8,925 bases of DNA from the NCBI GenBank assembly GCA_025935275.1, contig JAICVP010000072.1, positions 1 to 8,925 on the forward strand, in the 5' to 3' direction. A program made the translations under genes and the position numbers. Positions 1 through 5,625 of this stretch are shown here, in pieces. Source of the stretch: Thermoleophilia bacterium. Its GTDB lineage: Bacteria > Actinomycetota > Thermoleophilia > Gaiellales > Gaiellaceae. The notes beneath the pieces were generated by a model. That model saw nothing but the letters and a program-made list of their open reading frames with translations, was not told the origin of the DNA and did not search any database. Each line of letters begins with the position of its first letter. The first letter of the stretch is position 1.

Positions 1-467
1 CCGTCCTGCGAGAGGTACGAGACGTGATGCGAAGCATGCCCGGGAGTCGGCCAGGCCTCGAGCCCGAGCACCTCACCCCCCACCACGTGGACGTTCTCCT
101 CCGGGACGGGGATGAGCTCGCCCCAGAGCCGGTCGAAGTCGTCCCCGTAGAGCCGGCGTGCGCTCGCCTCGAGGCGGGCTGGATCCACGAGGTGCGCCGC
201 TCCGATCTCGCTCACGTGGATCTGGAGCCCGGGATTCCGGCGGACAAGCGCTCCCGCCGCACCCGCGTGATCCAGGTGGATGTGCGTCAGCAGGAGGTGG
301 CGAAGGTCCTCGACCGTGAGCCCCTGCCCGGAGAGACCCGCTTCGAGCCCCTCCAGGCAGCTCGTCGGCCCGCAGTCGACCAGGGCCGGCTCGTCGCCCG
401 CGAGGAGGTAGGCCGCGATGACTCGCGGGCGGCCGAGGTGCCGCAGGTCGATCAGGAGCGGCGCCAA
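1..467 (-). CDS. MBL-fold metallo-hydrolase, partial (3' end off window)
   Basis: A metallo-beta-lactamase-fold hydrolase read leftward; the window holds 155 codons and no stop. The metal-binding signature T-HIHLDH-AG is visible (H62, H64, D66, H67 from the chosen start), followed by a PGH motif (H144) with H147/H148 just after it. The N-terminus (LLAGDEPALVDCGP) is the usual first beta-sheet ending in the D-x-G turn. These are zinc-dependent hydrolases, often acting on thioesters, lactones or glutathione conjugates; the substrate cannot be read from the sequence. The start is inferred: no ATG lies near, and TTG at 467-465 is the first credible start, one base after the cupredoxin stop (471-469). 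That spacing suggests translational coupling, because no good Shine-Dalgarno precedes it. It is probably the last visible gene of a three-gene operon. The family is secure; the exact start and role are not. Confidence 0.88.
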   Translation of the reverse strand, partial: MAPLLIDLRHLGRPRVIAAYLLAGDEPALVDCGPTSCLEGLEAGLSGQGLTVEDLRHLLLTHIHLDHAGAAGALVRRNPGLQIHVSEIGAAHLVDPARLEASARRLYGDDFDRLWGELIPVPEENVHVVGGEVLGLEAWPTPGHASHHVSYLSQD

Positions 468-468
468 G

Positions 469-882
469 CTACTTGACGGTGAGGGTGCCCTCCATCCCGG
501 CAGCACGGTGGCCGTCCACGGAGCAGAAGAACGTGTACGTCCCCGGCTCGAGATCGACGGTCGCAGTCGTCGACGAGTCCGTGATCTCGTCGGTCCCGCC
601 GCTGGCGCCGTTCCCTTCGATCTTGACGTCGTGCGGGAGCGAGGACATGTTCGTGAAATCGATCGTGATCGAGCCCGCGGTCGCGGACACGTCGGTCTGT
701 TCGAACTTCAGGGCTCCGCTCGGGTCGGCCGAGATCTTCACGGTCGAGCCTCCCCCTCCGCCACCGCCGCCGCTCGTCGAAGCCGGGGTGGTCGAGGAGG
801 AGCTGCTTCCGCCGCCGCACGCAGAGAGGGCGAGAACGGAAGCTGTGAGTACGAGCAGGAGCGCCAGTGCGCGTCTTGTCAT
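469..882 (-). CDS. Cupredoxin-domain lipoprotein (plastocyanin/azurin-like, type-1 copper)
   Basis: A 137-residue exported copper protein. Residues 1-22 form a lipoprotein signal peptide: basic MTRR, a hydrophobic core, then lipobox LSAC with C22 as the predicted lipidated residue. A Ser/Thr/Gly-rich low-complexity tether (about 23-46, including a run of eight Gly) precedes a cupredoxin beta-barrel. The type-1 copper ligands appear in the expected order: H84 (SLPHDV), C120 (FFCSVDGH), H125 and M130 (AAGM). The domain would therefore sit on the outer face of the membrane and carry single electrons or bind copper. The ATG (882-880) overlaps the TGA of the upstream membrane-protein gene by four bases. 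A clear AAGGAG lies 7 nt upstream, inside that gene. The redox partner is unknown; the operon suggests a link with the membrane protein. Confidence 0.93.
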   Translation of the reverse strand: MTRRALALLLVLTASVLALSACGGGSSSSSTTPASTSGGGGGGGGSTVKISADPSGALKFEQTDVSATAGSITIDFTNMSSLPHDVKIEGNGASGGTDEITDSSTTATVDLEPGTYTFFCSVDGHRAAGMEGTLTVK

Positions 883-1808
883 CGAATCTCTCCTTCGGGT
901 CGATTCACTCTACCTACGCGGAAAAGCACGAAATAGATGGCAAGGGCTCCGAGCAGGATGCCCAGCCAGGCCGCGCTCAAATCCGGCCTGATGACGCTCG
1001 GCAGCTTGAAGTCCGAGGTGCCGCGCTTGACGAGCTGCTCGTTCCAGCCGTCCTGGAGCGCGTTGGCGAGACCGTAGGTCAGGAGCAGCGCGACGTAGGC
1101 GGCGAGCGCGGTGCCCTCGCCCTTGCGCGGCATTCGCGAGGGCACGCGGGAGAGCACGAGTGCGCCGAGGGCAAGCAGGATCCCGTCAAGCCCGTGGTGG
1201 TGTCCCAGATGGACCGCATGGAGAGACGGCTCGCCGCCGAGCGACGGCTTGACCTGCTCGGCGATGAACGGGTCGCCGATCACCGGAGCGTCGTCCACGT
1301 AGAAGCCGAGCTCGGCCCAGATCCACGGAAGGGCGGCGAGGACGAGCACGACCGCGAGCGCGATCCTCGCGACGTCCCACCGGTTGAACGGCTGCGACTC
1401 GCCGAGGCCGCCGCCCCGGAGAGCAACCGCCGTCAGGCCCAGAGCCAGCAGCGCTCCGATCCCTGCGAGCGCGTTCACCGGCCTCGCATCGAGGTCGGCC
1501 TGGTCGATCACGCCCGGGAACCCGACGGTGGCGCAGAGAATCGTTGCGAGCACTCCTGCGGCGACGGCCGGCCGGGTGCGGAGCCGCGCGACGGCGATCC
1601 AGGCGAGTGGGATCGCGATCAGCGCGACCGGGAATCCCGCAAAAACGAGGGCGCGCCCTGCGCCGGCCTCGATTCCGTCCCCGCTCGTGTGGTAGAGCGC
1701 CTCGTGCGGAAGGCGCGTGTACGTGACGAGGATCGCGAGCGCGACGAGGGCAAACAGCGACCAGACCCCTATTGCCTCGGAAAGGCCCGGCCGGCGCCCT
1801 TGCTCCAT
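879..1808 (-). CDS. Polytopic membrane protein with a histidine cluster, function unknown
   Basis: A 309-residue integral membrane protein. I do not recognise a characterised family. About eight hydrophobic segments can be read, near residues 12-31, 53-74, 81-100, 112-130, 146-167, 203-220, 234-251 and 279-297. Before segment 6 there is a dense histidine cluster, H197, H200 and H203-H205 (HAVHLGHHHGLDG), preceded by an acidic loop starting YVDDAPVIGDPF. Conserved-looking patches WNEQLVKRG and NRPEGEIR flank the last helix. The five histidines in nine residues could bind metal or heme, which would fit the copper protein encoded next, but this is inference. The ATG at 1808 has no Shine-Dalgarno and lies 28 bp from the divergent cyclase gene. 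The stop overlaps the cupredoxin start, so the two are probably co-translated. The opposite-strand open frame (867-1829) is a shadow: only the minus frame gives membrane segments. Confidence 0.85.
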   Translation of the reverse strand: MEQGRRPGLSEAIGVWSLFALVALAILVTYTRLPHEALYHTSGDGIEAGAGRALVFAGFPVALIAIPLAWIAVARLRTRPAVAAGVLATILCATVGFPGVIDQADLDARPVNALAGIGALLALGLTAVALRGGGLGESQPFNRWDVARIALAVVLVLAALPWIWAELGFYVDDAPVIGDPFIAEQVKPSLGGEPSLHAVHLGHHHGLDGILLALGALVLSRVPSRMPRKGEGTALAAYVALLLTYGLANALQDGWNEQLVKRGTSDFKLPSVIRPDLSAAWLGILLGALAIYFVLFRVGRVNRPEGEIR

Positions 1809-1836
1809 TTCGCGCCGAGCCTAGACTAGCCAGGCC
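1809..1836. promoter_or_regulatory. Divergent intergenic promoter region with CTAG-A-CTAG near-palindrome
   Basis: Only 28 bp separate the divergent start codons of the membrane-protein operon and the cyclase gene. The sequence CTAGACTAG (1821-1829) is a palindrome around one central base. It contains a TANNNT -10-like hexamer on each strand: TAGACT (1822-1827) for the plus gene and TAGTCT (1829-1824) for the minus gene. Transcription from either would begin within about 10 nt of the start codon, giving leaderless or near-leaderless mRNAs, which agrees with the absence of a Shine-Dalgarno before either ATG. A weak -35-like TTGCTC (1800-1805) sits 16 bp upstream of the plus -10; no convincing -35 is seen for the minus side. 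This is inference from short motifs. Confidence 0.35.
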
Positions 1837-4800
1837 ATGTCTGCTTCCTCGTGCGCGGCATGCGGCTTCGCCAATCCCGCGGGTGCGCTCTTCTGCGGGA
1901 ACTGCGGAAGCGCGCTGGGAAGGCCGTGCCCCTCGTGCGGCACCGTCGTTCCTCCCGGGCTCGCCTTCTGCACCTCCTGCGGAGCCGCCCTGGAGGAGGA
2001 AGAACGGGTCGCAGCCGAGGAGCGCAAGGTGGTCACGGCCGTCTTCGTCGACCTCGTCGGCTTCACAGGCCGCTCCGAGCGGCTCGACCCCGAGGATGTG
2101 CGCGCGTTCCTCTCGCCGTACCACGCCCGGGCGAAGGCCGAGCTCGAGCGCTTCGGCGGCACCGTGGAAAAGTTCATCGGCGATGCGGTGGTCGCGGTCT
2201 TCGGCGCACCGGTGGCCCACGAGGACGATCCCGAGCGCGCCGTCCGCGCCGCCCTCGCCGTGCGTGAGGCGATCTCCGAGCTGAACGCGGAAGATCCCGC
2301 GCTCGGCCTCTCCCTCCGCATCGGCGCGGCGACGGGGGAAGCGCTCGTCAACCTCGCCGCCCGCCCGGAGCACGGCGAGCAGCTCGCAGCCGGAGACGTT
2401 CTCAACACGGCCTCGCGCCTGCAGAGCGCGGCCCCCGCCGACGGGATCCTCGTCGACGAGGCCACGTGGCGGGCGACCGCTCACGGAATCGAGTACCGGG
2501 AAGCCGAGCCGGTGCAGGCGAAGGGCAAATCCGAGCCGGTGTCCGTCTGGGAGCCCGTCGCGCCGAAGGCCAGGCTTGGCGTGGACATCGCTTTCCGCGG
2601 CGGCGCGCCGCTGGTCGGTCGGAGGGACGAGCTCGACTCCCTCCTCGACGCGGTCTCCCGCTCGCAGCGCGACCGGGCGCCGCAGCTCGTCACGCTGGTC
2701 GGCGTCCCGGGGATCGGCAAGAGCCGGCTGGTGTGGGAACTCTTCTCCGCGCTCGACTCCGATCCGGCCCAGTACGTCACGTGGCGCCAGGGCCGCTCCC
2801 TCCCCTACGGCGACGGCGTCGCTTTCTGGGCGCTCGGTGAGATGACGAAGGCGCAGGCCGGGATCCTGGAGAGCGACGACGCCGAGGCCGCACAGACCAA
2901 GTTGCGGGCGGCGGTCGAGCACGTGATCGAGGAAAACGAGGAAGCCGGCTGGGTGGAAAGCCACCTCCGCCCACTCGCCGGGCTCGGGGTCGGCGCCGAG
3001 TCGGGAGGTGACCACGCGGCCGAGGCCCTCGCAGCCTGGCGGCGGTTTTTCGAGGCGCTGGCCGAGCAGCGGCCGCTCATCTTGGTCTTCGAGGACGTCC
3101 ACTGGGCCGACGACGGGTTGCTCGACTTCGTCGACCAGATGGCGGACTGGATGACCGACGTGCCGCTCCTGATCCTGTGCACGGCGCGGCCGGAGCTCCT
3201 CGACCGCCGGCCCGGCTGGGGCGGAGGCAAGCGCAACGCGACCACGATCTCGCTCACCCCGCTCTCGCAGGAAGACACCGCTGCGCTGGTCTCCTCCCTG
3301 CTCGACGGCGGGCTTCAGTCCGAGCGGCGGAGCGAGCTCCTCACCCGGGCGGGCGGAAACCCGCTCTACGCGGAGGAGTTCGTGCGCATGCTCGCCCAGG
3401 CCGAGGAGGAGCTGCCCTTGCCGGAGTCCGTTCAGGGCATCATCGCCGCCCGCCTCGACACCCTGCCGGCCGACGAGAAGACCCTCGTCCAGGCGGCCGC
3501 GATCGTCGGGAAAGTGTTCTGGCCGGGAGCCGTGCGCGCAGTCCTCGATCTCCCACGGGCGGAGGTCGAGCAGGCGATTCACGCGCTCGAGCGCAAGGAG
3601 TTCGTGCGCCGCGAGCGTCGCAGCTCGGTTGCCGGCGAGACCGCCTACGTCTTCCGCCACGTGCTCGTGCGCGACGTCGCTTACAGCCAGATTCCCCGCA
3701 GGCGCCGTGCGGAGATGCACGCGCTCGCGGCGAGCTGGATCGAAGCGCTCGCAGGCGACCGCCCCGAGGACCTCGCGGACATGGTCGCCTACCACTATCT
3801 CAGCGCGCTCGACCTCGACCTGCGCTCCGGACATGAGAATCCCGAGCTGGCCGCCCGGGCACGAACGGCGCTCGTCGAGGCCGGTGATCGCTCGTTTGCC
3901 TTGCACGCGTTCCCGGCCGCCGCACGCTTCTATGAGCGGGCTCTCGAGCTCTGGCCGGAAGGGGACCCCGGCCGAGCGTTCGTCCTCGTCTCTCTCGGCA
4001 AGGCGCTCTTCCACGGCGAGCGAGGCGGTAAGGACGCACTGCGCGAAGCCGTGGACGAATTCACGGAGAGCGGGGACCGAGAGCACGCTGCCATGGCGCT
4101 GGTCGGACTGGCGGACGTGCTGCACTTCACCGAGGGTCGAAGCCACGAAGCGGCTCAGACTGTCGATCGCGCGGTGTCGCTGCTCGAGGACAGTCCTCCC
4201 TCGCCGGCCAAGGCGGCCGCGCTGGCAAACCGAGCGCGTTTCTACGGAATCGCCGACGAGATGGACGAGGCGAGCCGGCTTGCCGAGGAAGCGCTCGAGC
4301 TCGCGGTGGCGCTCGGCCTCGAGGAGCTGCAGGCGCACGCGCTGAACACCCGTGGGATCGCCCGAGCCGTGAGCGGCGATCTCCGTGGAATCGAAGACCT
4401 GGAACGAAGCATCTCGACCGCGCCGACCCATTCGTTCGAGCGCATGAGAGCCATGAACAACCTTTCGGCGATCCAGATCGGGCTCGGCGACCTCGACCGT
4501 GGCTTCGGCCTCATCGAGCAGTCCCTGGAGGAAGCCCGGCGCCTCGGGCACGCAGTCGGCATCGCCTGGGCCGAGACCCAGCTGCTGGACCGCCTCTACT
4601 GGGAAGGCGCCTGGGACGAGCTGCTGACAAGCTCCGACGCGCTTCTCTCGCTCACGTCGGACGCCCTCAACGCCACCGACGCTCACATCCTTCGTGCCCG
4701 TGTCCACCTGGGCAGAGATGCGCTCATAGACGCCCTGGAGAGCTCGGCCGCAGCGGTCGAGCTGGCCGAGAAACAGGGTGACCCACAGGTGCGGTTCCCT

Positions 4801-5247
4801 GCGATCACCACGCGGGCGAGCATCGTGCACGCGTCCGGTGACGCGCCGGCCGCATCAGCTCTCGTCGATGAGCTGCTCGCCGCCTGGCAGGAGAACCCGG
4901 TCTCGCCCGCGGGCCCGTGGATCGTCGAGTTCTCGGCGCTCCTCGTCGAGCTGGGACGAGGCGCTGACCTTGGGGTCGCGACCAAGCAGGTGCGCTGGCG
5001 GACAGGCTGGCTCGAAGGCGCCGAGGCGATCGTCGAGGGAGAAGCACTGCGCGCCGCCGAGATCTACGAACGCATCGGAGCGCACGCGGACGCAGCGATC
5101 ACGCGCCTCTCGGCGGCCGAGCAGCTCGTCGATGCCGGCCGGAAAGCGGAGGCAGACGAGCAGCTCGAGCTCGCGCTCGCGTTCTTCCGCGCCGCCGGCG
5201 CCGAGCGCTACATCCGCGAGGCCGAAGCCCTGCTCGCCGTCAGCTAG
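1837..5247 (+). CDS. Double zinc ribbon - class III nucleotide cyclase - STAND/AAA ATPase - TPR-like regulator
   Basis: A 1136-residue multidomain signalling protein. Residues 6-48 hold four Cys pairs (C6/C9, C20/C23, C31/C34, C45/C48), a double zinc ribbon. A class III adenylate/guanylate cyclase domain spans about 61-215: metal Asp D72 (FVDLVGFT) and D116 (KFIGDAV), the purine-contacting Lys K112, and transition-state residues N190 and R194 (GDVLNTASRL). The position matching the second adenine-contacting Asp of class IIIa enzymes (seven before N190) is L183, so this is a non-canonical cyclase. It is probably an adenylate cyclase, not proven active. An ATPase module follows (about 258-640): Walker A GVPGIGKS (289-296), Walker B LILVFED (D420), GGNPLY (506-511) and a winged-helix-like segment ending FRHVLVRDVAYSQ (606-618). 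The remainder to 1136 is alpha-helical and TPR-like, rich in Ala, Glu and Leu, a likely sensor or scaffold. No C-terminal HTH is visible. No Shine-Dalgarno precedes ATG 1837; the zinc ribbon beginning at residue 6 supports this start. Confidence 0.93.
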   Translation: MSASSCAACGFANPAGALFCGNCGSALGRPCPSCGTVVPPGLAFCTSCGAALEEEERVAAEERKVVTAVFVDLVGFTGRSERLDPEDVRAFLSPYHARAKAELERFGGTVEKFIGDAVVAVFGAPVAHEDDPERAVRAALAVREAISELNAEDPALGLSLRIGAATGEALVNLAARPEHGEQLAAGDVLNTASRLQSAAPADGILVDEATWRATAHGIEYREAEPVQAKGKSEPVSVWEPVAPKARLGVDIAFRGGAPLVGRRDELDSLLDAVSRSQRDRAPQLVTLVGVPGIGKSRLVWELFSALDSDPAQYVTWRQGRSLPYGDGVAFWALGEMTKAQAGILESDDAEAAQTKLRAAVEHVIEENEEAGWVESHLRPLAGLGVGAESGGDHAAEALAAWRRFFEALAEQRPLILVFEDVHWADDGLLDFVDQMADWMTDVPLLILCTARPELLDRRPGWGGGKRNATTISLTPLSQEDTAALVSSLLDGGLQSERRSELLTRAGGNPLYAEEFVRMLAQAEEELPLPESVQGIIAARLDTLPADEKTLVQAAAIVGKVFWPGAVRAVLDLPRAEVEQAIHALERKEFVRRERRSSVAGETAYVFRHVLVRDVAYSQIPRRRRAEMHALAASWIEALAGDRPEDLADMVAYHYLSALDLDLRSGHENPELAARARTALVEAGDRSFALHAFPAAARFYERALELWPEGDPGRAFVLVSLGKALFHGERGGKDALREAVDEFTESGDREHAAMALVGLADVLHFTEGRSHEAAQTVDRAVSLLEDSPPSPAKAAALANRARFYGIADEMDEASRLAEEALELAVALGLEELQAHALNTRGIARAVSGDLRGIEDLERSISTAPTHSFERMRAMNNLSAIQIGLGDLDRGFGLIEQSLEEARRLGHAVGIAWAETQLLDRLYWEGAWDELLTSSDALLSLTSDALNATDAHILRARVHLGRDALIDALESSAAAVELAEKQGDPQVRFPAITTRASIVHASGDAPAASALVDELLAAWQENPVSPAGPWIVEFSALLVELGRGADLGVATKQVRWRTGWLEGAEAIVEGEALRAAEIYERIGAHADAAITRLSAAEQLVDAGRKAEADEQLELALAFFRAAGAERYIREAEALLAVS

Positions 5248-5429
5248 TCGTCGTCGCGGTCGAGATCGTCGTCGACGAGCTCGATCGCCGCGGGATCCGG
5301 CTTCTCGGCGCACGTCGTGACGGCGAACTTGCGCTTCCCGTCCTTGCTCTTGAAGCGGGCGATGATCTTCTCGTCGTGCTTCAGCGGGTGCGGATCGGGG
5401 TTGAGGGGGCGAAACCAGTGCGGGGGCAC
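5244..5429 (-). CDS. Small hypothetical protein, 61 aa, acidic C-terminal tail
   Basis: A short gene I do not recognise. The reading frame extends further upstream, but the start is set by an excellent Shine-Dalgarno, AAGGAGGT (5442-5435), five bases before GTG 5429. This gives 61 residues beginning MPPHWFRPLNPDPHP. The N-terminus is Pro/His/aromatic-rich. The middle is basic with a probable beta-hairpin (KIIARFKSKDGKRKF) and a single Cys (C40). The C-terminus is strongly acidic, with seven Asp in the last nine residues. There is no signal peptide or membrane segment, so it is probably cytosolic. It is convergent with the cyclase gene, and the two stop codons overlap in one CTAG (5244-5247). 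The perfect ribosome site and protein-like composition argue that it is real; a chance open frame remains possible. No function is assigned. Confidence 0.7.
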   Translation of the reverse strand: MPPHWFRPLNPDPHPLKHDEKIIARFKSKDGKRKFAVTTCAEKPDPAAIELVDDDLDRDDD

Positions 5430-5434
5430 CGCAG

Positions 5435-5491
5435 ACCTCCTTGTTGGACTCCTGGGCCCTCGATCATCCTCCAACCGGGCGGCTGGGGCAA
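5435..5491 (-). promoter_or_regulatory. Candidate promoter and Shine-Dalgarno for the 61-aa gene
   Basis: Reading the minus strand, TTGCCC (5491-5486) and GATGAT (5468-5463) are separated by exactly 17 bp. Each matches four of six bases of the sigma-70-type -35 and -10 consensus. Transcription would start near 5456, leaving a leader of about 27 nt that contains AAGGAGGT (5442-5435) at five bases from GTG 5429. The ribosome site is convincing; the promoter hexamers are only suggestive. Confidence 0.35.
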
Positions 5492-5501
5492 CTGGGCCTA
5501 A

Positions 5502-5523
5502 TCCCCCTTTCCAGGGAGGGGGA
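5502..5523. repeat. Perfect 7-bp inverted repeat (hairpin) upstream of the c-di-GMP gene
   Basis: TCCCCCT (5502-5508) pairs perfectly with AGGGGGA (5517-5523) across an 8-nt loop. It lies about 100 bp before the preferred start of the c-di-GMP protein gene and upstream of the candidate promoter of the divergent 61-aa gene. No U-tract follows on either strand, so a classical intrinsic terminator is unlikely. An operator or a structured leader element would fit. The rest of 5430-5625 holds no further gene or clear promoter that I can support. Confidence 0.4.
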
Positions 5524-5625
5524 CGGCGACGAAAGACGCAAGAATTGAGGTTTAGGCAGCTTTCGGGAAGGATGCCGCGGCCAATGGGAGTACTGCGAGA
5601 ACACGTCGCTCGAGACGACGCGTCA

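Noticed and set aside
24..476. A plus-strand 150-codon open frame at the left edge
   Set aside because: The complementary strand carries the HxHxDH metal-binding motif of an MBL-fold hydrolase in frame, so the plus frame is a shadow.
867..1829. A 320-codon plus-strand open frame opposite the membrane-protein gene
   Set aside because: The minus frame encodes coherent membrane helices and overlaps the cupredoxin start in operon style. The plus frame is Arg/Glu/Asp-rich shadow sequence.
1186..4830. A 1214-codon open frame on the minus strand opposite the cyclase/ATPase gene
   Set aside because: It is the antisense shadow of a very GC-rich gene. It also overlaps the membrane-protein gene in another frame, shows no recognisable domain and is full of Arg/Gly/Glu typical of such shadows, while the plus frame has clear motifs.
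5478..5571. A c-di-GMP-I (GEMM) riboswitch
   Set aside because: Short pieces resemble the conserved strings, but GAAA runs directly into GACGCAA with no stem strand between, and the 3' pairing region is too short. I kept it only as a check to run.
5317..5625. An N-terminal extension of the c-di-GMP protein back to ATG 5317
   Set aside because: It would run across the 61-aa gene on the other strand. Its codons lack the strong G/C third-position bias of the rest, and homologous proteins of this type begin shortly before the VDTLVDSYRRL segment.
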